Source of the DNA: CAZTHM01 sp041946825
Lineage (GTDB): Bacteria; Acidobacteriota; Terriglobia; UBA7540
Direction of reading: 5' to 3'
Assembly: GCA_041946825.1 (NCBI GenBank)
Contig: JBHGBD010000009.1
Location: forward strand, 62,001-126,000
Length of the DNA: 64,000 bases
The position numbers and the translations under genes are program-made. Each line of letters begins with the position of its first letter. The stretch's first letter is position 1. A model generated the notes under the pieces. It ran no database searches and was not told the DNA's origin. It saw only the letters and a list, made by a program, of their open reading frames with translations. This document shows positions 43,648 to 52,810 of the stretch, piece after piece.

Positions 43648-44950
43648 CTTCCACTTTGGCAGAAGCCGCGGACTCAATTCGTTTCGCGATGAACGGCGTC
43701 GTCACAAGAAACAAGAACAACATCAGGACCGGCGAAGTGCCGAAGTTGAATTCGAAGCAGCCTTCCACCAGCAAGGCCAGCCAGCCAGCGAATGCCGCGT
43801 CAGCAATCCAACGGAGGCGGTTGAGCCGGCGCCGGATCATCACCGTGTGGACACCCAGCGCTGCCATGAACCACGTCCACGCTGCCAGCACGGGCAGGCC
43901 GCGCTCCGCGCCGAACTGAAAAAAATTGTTGTGAAAGTGGGCATGGTATCCCGGCTCGGGTGATTTTCCGGGAGGCAGGTAGAGCACATATTCTCGCTCG
44001 ATGTTATTGGGTCCCACGCCCAGCCAGGGATGCCGGCGAATCATCTGCATCGCTACCTGCCACATTTCGAAGCGGATGGAAAGCGCAGGGTCCTGCGAGG
44101 GATGGCGCAGAATCTCGACGCGGTGGCGCACGAGTCCCGGCGCGGCCAGATAGGCAATGACGATAAGGGCCGGGAGGGCGACCAGCCAGCGAGGTTTCCA
44201 TCGCGCGACCAGATAGACGGTCGCCACAAAACATCCGAGCCAGACTCCCCGCGTGAAATTCAGCACAATCGAGGCGCCAATCACCGCGAGCGCCAGCCAC
44301 CCCAGCCAACCCCACGCTCGCCAGGAACGCCCGCCTTCACGAACCCCGAATCCCGAATCCCGAACCCCGGAAGTCAGAAGGAGGTACGCGAGCAACGCCA
44401 CAACCACAAGCATCTGCTGGCCGCCGAAATTCATCCAGTGGCCCATGAAGCCCGTGATGCGGTCCGAAGTCAGGGTGGCATAGACGCGGTCAGGGTGCAG
44501 CGCGAGCGCCGACCGGTATTGTGCAGCAAACTGGCCCATCGCGACGACCCCGGCGATGGCGGATTCGAAGAACAGGCCATAGAAGAGAAATTCCAGATGC
44601 TCAGCGGTGACGATGAGATTTGCGCCCAGGAGCAGAATGACAAACAGCACCAGCTTACGAACCGAGAACCAGCCGGCATCGGGGTTCGCGGCCCACAAAA
44701 CCGATAGAGTCGTTCCCAGACAGAATAGGGCGAGTGGAAGCCTGACGGGGGGAAAGTGGATCTTGGGGCGATCGCGCAGAAGGTGCGCTGTATAGAGCAA
44801 TGCCGAGACAGCGAGGAAAGCCTGTGATGCGGCCAGTGAAATCAGAATCGTCAAGACGGAGAGGCTGAAAGAGGCCGAAGCCCAGCGTGCCAAGGTTTCT
44901 CCGGGAAGCTGGGCGCGCGCCGATGCGAGGAAGGCACGGAAACTTATCAC
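43607..44950 (-). CDS. O-antigen ligase family protein (WaaL/Wzy)
   Basis: The 447-residue protein has about 12 membrane helices and the family's large loop with the HNNFFQFGAERGLPVLAAW-type phrase (residues 335-350), including the conserved HxxxH-like FHNN. It polymerises or ligates the O-polysaccharide onto its acceptor. Two heptad arrays are embedded: one inside the frame near residues 192-203 and one at the 3' end. Its start overlaps the DUF2752 stop by 4 bp (44947-44950), so they are translationally coupled. Confidence 0.87.
   Translation of the reverse strand: MISFRAFLASARAQLPGETLARWASASFSLSVLTILISLAASQAFLAVSALLYTAHLLRDRPKIHFPPVRLPLALFCLGTTLSVLWAANPDAGWFSVRKLVLFVILLLGANLIVTAEHLEFLFYGLFFESAIAGVVAMGQFAAQYRSALALHPDRVYATLTSDRITGFMGHWMNFGGQQMLVVVALLAYLLLTSGVRDSGFGVREGGRSWRAWGWLGWLALAVIGASIVLNFTRGVWLGCFVATVYLVARWKPRWLVALPALIVIAYLAAPGLVRHRVEILRHPSQDPALSIRFEMWQVAMQMIRRHPWLGVGPNNIEREYVLYLPPGKSPEPGYHAHFHNNFFQFGAERGLPVLAAWTWFMAALGVHTVMIRRRLNRLRWIADAAFAGWLALLVEGCFEFNFGTSPVLMLFLFLVTTPFIAKRIESAASAKVEAGSRESKVERNTL
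44341..44375. repeat. In-frame intragenic 7-bp tandem array in the O-antigen ligase
   Basis: The plus strand reads gaacccc, gaatccc, gaatccc, gaacccc, then ggaagtc. On the coding strand this gives SGVRDSGFGVREGG in a loop between two membrane helices. This is the same unit type as the intergenic arrays at 3062, 17664 and 30331. Confidence 0.9.
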
Positions 44951-45300
44951 TCGGGTTTGAACTCTCCTGTCGTCTCCCGAAGAGACCTCAGGGTTTTGGC
45001 GCGAGTCTGAGAGATTCTCTTGAGCATTCGGCCTGTGTCAAGTAGAAGCAGAGCCAGCAAGAGCGGGCCCGTCACCATCACATTGGGGTTGAAGGCCACA
45101 GCCCCTGAAAAGTCGCCATGAAGAAATGCGCCAAGCGCGCGCGTCGTCCCGCACGCGGGGCAAGCTGGCAGGTGAAAGAGGTTCCTCCACAGGCAGAAGA
45201 CTGGACCGTGTGCGAGCGCTTCTGAAGGCAGCAAGGCCAACAATCCCGCCACTGCCGAGAGCACCAACCAGCGCGGAACGCCTTGGCAAAACGCAGGCAC
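44947..45300 (-). CDS. DUF2752 domain protein
   Basis: The 117-residue protein has three membrane helices and the family-defining motif CPACGTTRALGAFLHGDFSGA near residue 46. The function is unknown. It overlaps the O-antigen ligase start by 4 bp and follows the TM2 gene by 3 bp, so the three genes form a tight unit. Confidence 0.88.
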   Translation of the reverse strand: MPAFCQGVPRWLVLSAVAGLLALLPSEALAHGPVFCLWRNLFHLPACPACGTTRALGAFLHGDFSGAVAFNPNVMVTGPLLLALLLLDTGRMLKRISQTRAKTLRSLRETTGEFKPE

Positions 45301-45303
45301 TTT

Positions 45304-45894
45304 CTACCTCAGTTGTAAGGAAGCGCCTTGCGCATCCGGAAGTTTGTTCAACGCGATCAGGATGACGTCCACCAAGCTCCAGACCCCGCAAGCTCCAAGA
45401 GTTACGAGTTTCAGTATGCCCAATCCCGTATAACCCAGGTAGAATCGGTCCACCCCCAACGATCCCAGGAAGATGGAGAGGAGTAAGGTCGTCGCCCATT
45501 CCTTGCTCCCCGGATTGGCGGGTGGCACGACGCGCAGGGGTCGTCCCTGAGCGTCGGGGAGCTTCCGAAGGATGATCAGGATCAAGTCAACGACCGACCA
45601 GATCCCGCAGGCTCCCAAAGTTACAAGCTTCACGATGCCCAGGCCAGTATAACCGAGATAGAACCGGTCGACCCCGAGGGTCCCAAGGAACAAAGAGAGG
45701 AGGACCGTCGTTGACAGGTCTTTATCACTTTCAAGGGCAAGCCGGGCGCCGCACTTGACACAGATTTCGGCGCCGGGGCCCGTTTCGGCGCCGCACGACG
45801 CGCAAAAGCGGGTGCCCTGTTTCGGGCGTTGCCCGCACTCAACACAGTATTCGGCGTTGTCAGCGAGCTGGTGAGCGCAGTTGCGGCAGTACAT
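45304..45894 (-). CDS. Zinc-ribbon protein with two tandem TM2 domains
   Basis: The 196-residue protein starts with two zinc ribbons (CRNC ... CVEC and CASC ... CVKC). It then has two nearly identical TM2 domains (each about 60 residues), with VDRFYLGYTGLGIVKLVTLGACG and VDRFYLGYTGLGILKLVTLGACG. The duplication is recent by sequence. TM2 domains have two membrane helices and no known enzyme activity. It is the last gene of the polysaccharide region, 3 bp from the DUF2752 gene. Confidence 0.9.
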   Translation of the reverse strand: MYCRNCAHQLADNAEYCVECGQRPKQGTRFCASCGAETGPGAEICVKCGARLALESDKDLSTTVLLSLFLGTLGVDRFYLGYTGLGIVKLVTLGACGIWSVVDLILIILRKLPDAQGRPLRVVPPANPGSKEWATTLLLSIFLGSLGVDRFYLGYTGLGILKLVTLGACGVWSLVDVILIALNKLPDAQGASLQLR

Positions 45895-46082
45895 GGCTGG
45901 GGCCTCCGGAGTTGGAAGTTGGCAGGCAGCGTGTGAGGCTGGTCGATCCTTTCGGAAATCTCCAGGGGATTACTTCGATGTCCGGTGCTGATAAATGCGG
46001 TAGTGAACGCGCACGGCAGGAAATGCCGTCGCCGGGATTGCGGGCGCCGCGGGTTGGAGAATATCCCGCCACTCGGCGTATC

Positions 46083-48500
46083 CTAATTCGGCGGGCCGGC
46101 GGAGGTCAACGCCACGTTTCGCGCCGTCTGGGCAAGCTCGACGGGAGTGGGCTCCTTTTCGAGAGCCAGGTCGACGACTTCCCGGATCGACTTTACGTAG
46201 CGCAGAGTCAATCCCTCCAACAATTCTTTGTTCAAGTCCTCGTGGACATTGGGCTCGTTGTCGGCGGGCAAAGCGATCTCTCGCACGCCCGCCCGCTTCG
46301 CGGCCAGCACTTTCTCCTTGATCCCTCCCACGGGCAGGACCTGTCCGCTGAGGGTAATTTCCCCGGTCATGGCCACGCAGTCCCGCAGCCGCCGTCGGGT
46401 CAAGGCTGAGACCAGGGCCGTGACCATGGTGACGCCGGCCGAGGGTCCGTCCTTGGGGATGGCGCCCGCCGGTACGTGAATGTGCACGTCGCTGGATTGG
46501 AAGAAATCCGCGTCGATGCCATAGTCGGCCGCGTGCGCGCGCACCCAGGCCAGCGCCGCCTGCATCGACTCCTGCATCACTTGGCCGACGTGCCCGGTCA
46601 TCGTGAAGCCTTTTCCGCCCTTCATCACGTTGGCTTCCACGAAGAGTACGTCGCCGCCGGTAGGCGTCCACGCCAGGCCAATCGCCACGCCCGGCTGCCG
46701 GGTGCGCTCCACTAATTCCGTCTCGAGACGGAAGCGGGGAATTCCCAGGAAATCTCGAAGGTTGTCCGCCGTCACCACCACTTTCTCGGTCGAGCCTTCG
46801 GCGATTTTGCGCGCCTGCTTGCGGCAGACGGTGGCGACCTCGCGTTCCACGTTGCGGCAGCCGGCTTCACGAGTGTAATGGCGGATCAACGCCTGGAGCG
46901 ACTCGCGAGTAAACTCGATCTGCTCCGGACTCTTCACCCCGTGCTCGTCCGTCTGCTTGGGGATCAGATGGCGGAAGGCAATTTCAATCTTCTCCTCTTC
47001 CGTGTAACCCTGCAGTTCCAGCACCTCCATGCGGTCGAGGAGCGGTGGAGGAATCGTATCGAGCACGTTGGCAGTGCAGATGAACAGGACGCGGGAGAGG
47101 TCGAATTGCACGTCCAGGTAGTTGTCCCGGAAATGCGAGTTCTGCTCGGGGTCGAGGACTTCCAGCAAGGCCGAAGAAGGGTCGCCCCGGAAATCGCGCC
47201 CGATCTTGTCCACTTCATCGAGCATGAAGATCGGGTCGCGCGCTTCGGCGCGACGAATGCCCTGGATGATCTGGCCCGGCAAGGCGCCGATGTACGTGCG
47301 CCGGTGGCCGCGGATCTCCGCCTCGTCGTGGATGCCGCCCAGCGACATGCGGACGAATTTGCGGTCGAGCGCCCGCGCGATCGATTTCCCCAGTGACGTC
47401 TTGCCCACGCCCGGCGGTCCCACAAAGCAGAGGATCGGTCCCTTGAGCTGGGGTTTCAGTTGCAGGACGGCGAGGTAATCGAGGATGCGCTCCTTGACCT
47501 TCTCCAGGTTGTAGTGGTCGGCGTCGAGGATTTCCTTGGCCTTGCGCAAGTCGACTCTGAAATCGCTGACCTTCGTCCACGGCAGCACGATCAGCCAGTC
47601 GAGGTAGGTGCGCGTCACGTGGTAATCGGCTGCGGCGGGCGACATCTTGGCCAGCCGGCCGAGCTCGCGCAATGCTTCCTTCTTGGCTTCCTCGGTCATC
47701 CCGGCGGCTTCGATCTTCTTTCGCAGCTCCTCAATTTCCTGCTGCTCGTCGGCCTCGCCCAATTCCTTCTGGATGGCCTTCATCTGTTCGCGCAGGTAAT
47801 ACTCGCGCTGGCTCTGCGTCACCTGGTCCTGGACGTCGGACTGGATTTTGGATCGAAGCTGGAGGACTTCAACCTCCCGCGCCAGAATCCGGTTCAGACG
47901 TTCCAGGCGCCCCTTCAGTTCAAGGCTTTCCAGCAGTTCCTGCTTTTCGGTCGAGGAAAGCGACGGCAAATTGGCGGCGATGAAGTCCGTCAAGCGGCCC
48001 GCGTCATCAATATTCATCACCACGGTCTGGAGGTCGTCGGAGAGCGTGGGCGAAAGCTGGACCACCTGCTGGAAGAGGGACGTCACGCTGCGCACGAGGG
48101 CCTCGAAATCCGAGCTCTTCTCGGTGGGCAGCCCGTCGCCGAGCTGTTTCACGCGGGCGCGCAGGTACGGTTCCTGCTGGATGACTTCCAGCACGGCAAT
48201 CCGCTGTAAGCCTTCGACAAATACAAAGAGGCTCTGGTTGGGCAGCTTGATGATCTTGTGGATGTAGGCCGCCGTGCCGATCTGATACAAATCGACGGGC
48301 TGCGGGTTGTCAACCCTCGGGTCCCGTTGTGAGACGACCGCGATGAACCGCTCGTCTTCCTTCAGTTCGTTGACCAGGCGCAGCGAACTCTCGCGCCCCA
48401 CGGTCAACGGCAGAATCGCGTTGGGGAACAGGACCGTGTCGCGGACCGGCAGGATGGGCAGCTCGGTGAACTCCGTCGTCTTCTTTTGTTTGGTGGGCAT
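46083..48500 (-). CDS. lon: Lon ATP-dependent protease
   Basis: The 805-residue protein has the N-terminal LAN domain (LPILPVRDTVLFPNAILPLTVG), Walker A GPPGVGKTSLGKS near residue 360, and the C-terminal protease domain with catalytic Ser (KDGPSAGVTMVTAL near residue 685) and Lys (GGIKEKVLAAKRAG near residue 727). It degrades misfolded and regulatory proteins in the cytosol. No heat-shock promoter or CIRCE site is recognised upstream. It is monocistronic and divergent from the MscS gene. Confidence 0.97.
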   Translation of the reverse strand: MPTKQKKTTEFTELPILPVRDTVLFPNAILPLTVGRESSLRLVNELKEDERFIAVVSQRDPRVDNPQPVDLYQIGTAAYIHKIIKLPNQSLFVFVEGLQRIAVLEVIQQEPYLRARVKQLGDGLPTEKSSDFEALVRSVTSLFQQVVQLSPTLSDDLQTVVMNIDDAGRLTDFIAANLPSLSSTEKQELLESLELKGRLERLNRILAREVEVLQLRSKIQSDVQDQVTQSQREYYLREQMKAIQKELGEADEQQEIEELRKKIEAAGMTEEAKKEALRELGRLAKMSPAAADYHVTRTYLDWLIVLPWTKVSDFRVDLRKAKEILDADHYNLEKVKERILDYLAVLQLKPQLKGPILCFVGPPGVGKTSLGKSIARALDRKFVRMSLGGIHDEAEIRGHRRTYIGALPGQIIQGIRRAEARDPIFMLDEVDKIGRDFRGDPSSALLEVLDPEQNSHFRDNYLDVQFDLSRVLFICTANVLDTIPPPLLDRMEVLELQGYTEEEKIEIAFRHLIPKQTDEHGVKSPEQIEFTRESLQALIRHYTREAGCRNVEREVATVCRKQARKIAEGSTEKVVVTADNLRDFLGIPRFRLETELVERTRQPGVAIGLAWTPTGGDVLFVEANVMKGGKGFTMTGHVGQVMQESMQAALAWVRAHAADYGIDADFFQSSDVHIHVPAGAIPKDGPSAGVTMVTALVSALTRRRLRDCVAMTGEITLSGQVLPVGGIKEKVLAAKRAGVREIALPADNEPNVHEDLNKELLEGLTLRYVKSIREVVDLALEKEPTPVELAQTARNVALTSAGPPN

Positions 48501-48758
48501 CGCCCGTTGACCTCAACCGCGGCATTCGAGTCACACCTGAGGCTCTCTCGCTCAGGGCCGGATTGGAACCGGCGTCATTCTACCACGTTACAGCTTACGT
48601 GCTGACAATTCCCCAGCCCGCGCCCTCTGCTACCCGATTTGATGCTCGGAAACGCCGTATCGGCACATGGCGCAGGAGCGCGGGATGCCGGGCGCCGCCG
48701 CCGTGGCGATTGCAGGACGGGCACAACACAAGGTATCTTGGGGAGGGACGCATTGCCG

Positions 48759-49844
48759 ATGGTACGAGAACTGGCACAAACACTTCACGTCGCTCCCAGC
48801 CTGCTCTACGCGATCACCGGGGCGGCGCTCCTCGTACTGGCCGTGGGGCTGGGTTTCGCCCTGAACCGGCTCTTTCGTCGTTGGACAAGAAAACATCACA
48901 ACACGTGGGGGGAATACTTCTTTGCGCTCCTCGAGCCGCTTCCCCTTCCCCTCCTGGTCCTTGCGGCCCTCTACATCGGCCTGGAGTTGCTGGATCTTCC
49001 CCGCGCCTACGAGCGGGTCATTTCCAAAGTCATTTTCGCGCTGGTGGTTCTGATCCTGTGCTATTTCCCCGCCAAGATCGTGATCCTCCTGTTGCGACGC
49101 GTGGGGCAACGCGATCCGGCGCTCGAGCAGGTGGCCCGCCCCGTGGCCGTGATCATCCGGGTGTTGTTCGCCGTCTTGGGTGTCATCGTCCTGCTCGAAA
49201 ACCTGGGAATCTCTCTTACGGCTGTCTGGACGACGCTGGGTATCGGCAGCGTGGCCGTGGCGCTGGCGTTGCAGGAGACCCTCAGCAATCTTTTTGCGGG
49301 CTTCTACATTCTGCTTGACCGGCCGGTGCGTACGGGGGATTACATCAAACTCGACGGCGGACAGGAAGGGTTCGTCGTGCGCATCGGATGGCGCTCGACC
49401 GTCATACGAACGCTCCCCAATAACCTTGTGATCATTCCGAATTCCACCCTGGCCAAGGCCATCATCACCAACTATTCGTTGCCAGAGCCTCGTATGGCAG
49501 TGGGCATTCAGGTGAGTGTCGCGTACGGGACCGATCCCACCGCGGTCGAAAAAATCCTCCTCGACGTGACGGAACAGGCGTCGCGCGACAGGCTCGAAGG
49601 CCTGCTGACCTTTCCGGCTCCTTCCGTGCGACTGATCCCCGGCTTCGGTGATTCCTCACTCGACTTCTCCTTGAACATCCACGTCGCGCAATTCACCGAT
49701 CAGTATCTGGTGCAGAGTGAGCTGCGCAAGCGTATTCTGAAGCGCTTCGAGGAAGAGGGAATTGAGATACCGTTCCCGACTCGAACCATTCAAATCGACA
49801 GCAACGCATTGGCAACGCTTTCGAAACGTGAACCCAATTCATGA
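48759..49844 (+). CDS. Mechanosensitive ion channel, MscS family
   Basis: The 361-residue protein has several N-terminal helices and the MscS pore/beta region (WTTLGIGSVAVALALQETLSNLFAGFYILLDRPVRTGDYIKL), followed by the cytosolic cage (VIIPNSTLAKAIITNYSLPEPR). It opens under membrane tension in the inner membrane. ATG 48759 is used, with GGGAGGG some 12 bases upstream. The isochorismatase gene starts inside its stop codon (ATGA, 49841-49844), so the two are coupled. Confidence 0.93.
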   Translation: MVRELAQTLHVAPSLLYAITGAALLVLAVGLGFALNRLFRRWTRKHHNTWGEYFFALLEPLPLPLLVLAALYIGLELLDLPRAYERVISKVIFALVVLILCYFPAKIVILLLRRVGQRDPALEQVARPVAVIIRVLFAVLGVIVLLENLGISLTAVWTTLGIGSVAVALALQETLSNLFAGFYILLDRPVRTGDYIKLDGGQEGFVVRIGWRSTVIRTLPNNLVIIPNSTLAKAIITNYSLPEPRMAVGIQVSVAYGTDPTAVEKILLDVTEQASRDRLEGLLTFPAPSVRLIPGFGDSSLDFSLNIHVAQFTDQYLVQSELRKRILKRFEEEGIEIPFPTRTIQIDSNALATLSKREPNS

Positions 49845-50710
49845 GGGGCGAAGCTGAATTGAAAACCAAGGCGGAACTTTGGATGGCATCGGCAGTGTTC
49901 ATGGGGGGCGCGATCGCGCTAGCTCCGGCGATGGCTCACCCAGCTTCCGTTGCCTGTGCCAGTGACTCACCGGCAATCCTCCGCCTGCGCACGCGCGTCG
50001 AAGCCTTCAAGGGCAGCGCTCGCTGGGAAGAGGTGTATTTCGAGAGAACCCTCAAGCCTTCTGAGACTGCGATTCTCATCTGCGATATGTGGGACAAGCA
50101 CTGGTGCCGCGGCGCCTCGGAGCGTTGCGAAGTTCTGGCGCGGAAAATGGTTCCGCTGGTTGAGCGCGCGCGGGCGTGCGGTATTCAAATCATCCACGCG
50201 CCCTCGGACACGATGGATTTCTACAAGGACTATCCCCAGCGGCGCCGCACCCTGGAACTGCCGCGCGTGGAGCCGCCGCCTGTCCTCGGCCTCTCCGATC
50301 CGCCGCTTCCTATCGACGATTCCGACGAAGGGTGCGATACGCCGGGCGACAAGCCCTACAAAGCCTGGACACGACAGAACGCCGCGATTCCCATTGCCGG
50401 CGACGACGCGATTTCGGACAACGGCAAGGAGATTTACAGCCTGCTTCGCGCCCGAGGAATCACGACTCTGCTCGTGATGGGCGTGCACACCAACATGTGC
50501 GTCTTGAACCGCTCCTTCGCCATCAAGCAGATGACCAACTGGGGAATCCGGTGCGTCCTGGTCCGCGACCTGACCGATACGATGTACGATCCCAACGACC
50601 GCCCGTATGTTCCTCACGACCAGGGCACCGCACTCGTCGTCGAGCACATCGAGAAGTACTGGTGCCCCTCGATTCTCAGTTCAGAGCTTCTGACCGCGCT
50701 CGAACCCTGA
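49841..50710 (+). CDS. Exported isochorismatase-fold cysteine hydrolase
   Basis: The 289-residue protein has an N-terminal signal segment (LWMASAVFMGGAIALAPAMAH) and the isochorismatase-family triad: Asp in AILICDMWDKHWC, a Lys-containing strand, and the nucleophile Cys in VMGVHTNMCVLNRSF. Members hydrolyse amides, nicotinamide-like or isochorismate substrates; here the secretion makes an extracellular amidase or nicotinamidase-like activity possible. The start overlaps the MscS stop by 4 bp. Substrate is unknown. Confidence 0.88.
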   Translation: MRGEAELKTKAELWMASAVFMGGAIALAPAMAHPASVACASDSPAILRLRTRVEAFKGSARWEEVYFERTLKPSETAILICDMWDKHWCRGASERCEVLARKMVPLVERARACGIQIIHAPSDTMDFYKDYPQRRRTLELPRVEPPPVLGLSDPPLPIDDSDEGCDTPGDKPYKAWTRQNAAIPIAGDDAISDNGKEIYSLLRARGITTLLVMGVHTNMCVLNRSFAIKQMTNWGIRCVLVRDLTDTMYDPNDRPYVPHDQGTALVVEHIEKYWCPSILSSELLTALEP

Positions 50711-51062
50711 TCGCGCGGCCGCGCGGAGCCGCCTTTACCCTGCCCAGCCGGGAAAGTCTCATCTGTCTCACCAGTCTCAAAAATCCCGAAACACGGTCTG
50801 AGCGGAAAAATTGTAACCTGTTGATTATAAATTACTTGCTGAGAACCTAGCGCAGTTTGAGGGTGAGAAGCGAGCGGGGCAAAATGCCACACTCTTGGGC
50901 GATTTTAACTGATGTAGGCTATGCGCAAAGGCTATTGTTATTCGGTTTGTGCAACCCTTCCGGGTTCGGGCCGTGCGGCGCGAGGGTTCGCCTTGCTTGG
51001 AAGCCCGGCGGTCGTTCCTCTGCGCCCGCCGGCGAATCGCCAGTCCCGAAACTCCCAGGTGG
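50711..51062. other. Intergenic region between isochorismatase and PilZ genes
   Basis: About 350 bp, convergent, partly AT-rich (cctgttgattataaattac near 50820). A weak gaatcgc/cagtccc heptad trace lies at 51030-51053. I see no gene. Confidence 0.5.
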
Positions 51063-51950
51063 TCAATCGCGGAAATAGCGGAGGCCGTAGAACCAGTTTT
51101 GGCCGGCGATGTGGGGAGCGCGGTAACGAACCTCGGCCCGGCGCGCGAATTCCTCCGCGCCGCCCGAGTAAGGGCAGATGACCTTCACGAACTCGCCGAG
51201 CGCCAGGTCAATTTTCAGAACCAGGGCCAGGCCGCCCTTGGAAATGTTCTCGGTCTTGGCAATTTCCTCCTGGCCTTTGCTGTTGCGCACCAGGGCGCGC
51301 AGCTTGACCGCCACGCGCTTGTAGATGCGCCGCTCCGCCTGGCCGTCCCACTTGCCGACTTGGGGGGTCACGGGCGGCTGGGGGGCGGCGGCCGCCACCG
51401 GAGGCATCACCTTCGGGCGGCGCGTGATGTCGGCGAACGACCAGGTGGCGAGGTGGCCGCACTTCTGGCAAAGGTTCTGGAGCGTGCCGGAAGATTCCAG
51501 CAATTCGACTTGCACCATGTTTAGAACAATCAGGGATTGCTTGCCGCAGCCCAGGCATTCGAGCAGCGCTCCGGCGGTCGATCCCCCCGGGTCGAGCGGC
51601 GGGGGGAAATCGATGTCCCAGAGCGTCCGCTCCCTTTCCAAACACTCCACGCCCCAGCCGGAATAGTCGGCGCTCTCCAGGCGCAGCTCGCCGACCACGC
51701 GAAAATCCCCCTCGCGGAAGTTTTCCAGATTGATGACGCGCAGGGTATCGTCCGCCGCGACGCGGTGCTTCAGGGCGATCAACGCGCCGTCGCGGTTGAC
51801 CATCAGAGTGTGAGTGTCTTCCGTAAAATCGCCGGCGCTGCCGCCGAAACACATCACCCGGATCGGAATGCTGAGCTTGATGCGCTCCGTACGGCGCTTG
51901 CCAATGCCGCCCTCTGCCACCTCGCGGGGCGGGTTATCGGGTGTCTGCAC
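51063..51950 (-). CDS. PilZ domain protein with an internal zinc ribbon
   Basis: The 295-residue protein (GTG start 51950, chosen because the longer frame translates a GC-rich repeat) has a PilZ-like N-terminal domain (RRTERIKLSIPIRVMCFG), a central zinc ribbon (CLGCG and CQKCG, about residues 135-170), and a C-terminal PilZ domain (AERRIYKRVAVKLRALVR; AKTENISKGGLALVLK). PilZ domains bind cyclic di-GMP, with the Arg-Arg pair at the start of the domain. The C-terminal half is the better PilZ match. No Shine-Dalgarno is clear. Confidence 0.85.
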   Translation of the reverse strand: MQTPDNPPREVAEGGIGKRRTERIKLSIPIRVMCFGGSAGDFTEDTHTLMVNRDGALIALKHRVAADDTLRVINLENFREGDFRVVGELRLESADYSGWGVECLERERTLWDIDFPPPLDPGGSTAGALLECLGCGKQSLIVLNMVQVELLESSGTLQNLCQKCGHLATWSFADITRRPKVMPPVAAAAPQPPVTPQVGKWDGQAERRIYKRVAVKLRALVRNSKGQEEIAKTENISKGGLALVLKIDLALGEFVKVICPYSGGAEEFARRAEVRYRAPHIAGQNWFYGLRYFRD

Positions 51951-52072
51951 GGGGGAGTTATAGCGCCGTTGAGGGCGCAACGCAACCGACAGTGAGTTTT
52001 GAATCCGGACCGCCCGCCGGGCGGTAATGACGGCCCGCGGGCCGTCTGTGGAGACGTTCCGCCGGAACGTCT

Positions 52073-52810
52073 CTACCTCGGAGCGGCCGCTTCGCCGGCC
52101 TGCTCCGCCCATCGCTCAGCGTTCACCCCCTTTACGAGAAGCCAGAGGCAGAGCGAGGCTTCTCCGATAAAGGCGGGGACCAGAATAGTGGGGAACATCC
52201 GGTTCGCGATGCTGGGAGCAAGGATCAGGGCGAAGCTGTTGGTCAGGTAGCACAAGCCTGCGACCTGCATCAGAATGCCGACCGCCTTGGGCAGAAACCG
52301 CGACTTGAAGATCAGGTAGCCGGTCACCAGGCAGAAGCAGCCGAAGAAGATCAGGCTCACGCCAAATCCCGGCCCGTGCGACCTGAGTGACAGGTAGGCC
52401 AGGGCGTAAAGCTGCTCGGGTTGAAAGGCCTTCAGGTATTCGGCCGGCCCCAGCGGAAACAGCGCCACAAGAAGATAGAGCGTAATGGCGGCCTCCAGGC
52501 CGATGGAAACCAGATTGAAGAACGCCGCCAGTAAAGCGAGCTCCCGGCTGACCGGTCTCAGCAGGAAATACAGGATCAGGAGCAGGACAACCGCGCACAT
52601 CAGCAGGACCAGCTCGGCGGCGATGTGCAAGCGCCACAGCGACTCCATCGACCGGATGTTGGCCGCCGTGGCCGCCGCATCGCCGGCAACGATGAGTTTG
52701 CTCCGTACGTAGGCCTCGCCGAAGAGGCCCAGGATTATGATGATCAGATACAGCGCGCCGCCGATCCTTGCGTAAAGTTTTGGTGAAGCTTCAACCATGC
52801 GCACAATCAT
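52073..52810 (-). CDS. DUF4386 family membrane protein
   Basis: The 245-residue protein has about six membrane helices with LYARIGGALYLIIIILGLFGEAYVR at the start and a pattern matching DUF4386. ATG 52810 is supported by GGAGCGGGA a few bases upstream. The family has no established activity. It lies between the PilZ gene and a long repeat-rich stretch, with a GC-rich palindrome (about 52015-52080) at its 3' end. Confidence 0.85.
   Translation of the reverse strand: MIVRMVEASPKLYARIGGALYLIIIILGLFGEAYVRSKLIVAGDAAATAANIRSMESLWRLHIAAELVLLMCAVVLLLILYFLLRPVSRELALLAAFFNLVSIGLEAAITLYLLVALFPLGPAEYLKAFQPEQLYALAYLSLRSHGPGFGVSLIFFGCFCLVTGYLIFKSRFLPKAVGILMQVAGLCYLTNSFALILAPSIANRMFPTILVPAFIGEASLCLWLLVKGVNAERWAEQAGEAAAPR

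Noticed and set aside
48535..48610. tRNA-like stretch on the minus strand (T-stem-like gccggttccaatccggc near 48555-48571)
   Set aside because: No complementary acceptor stem, the T-loop lacks the usual TTCRA consensus, and no anticodon stem could be drawn. Probably a chance palindrome upstream of lon.
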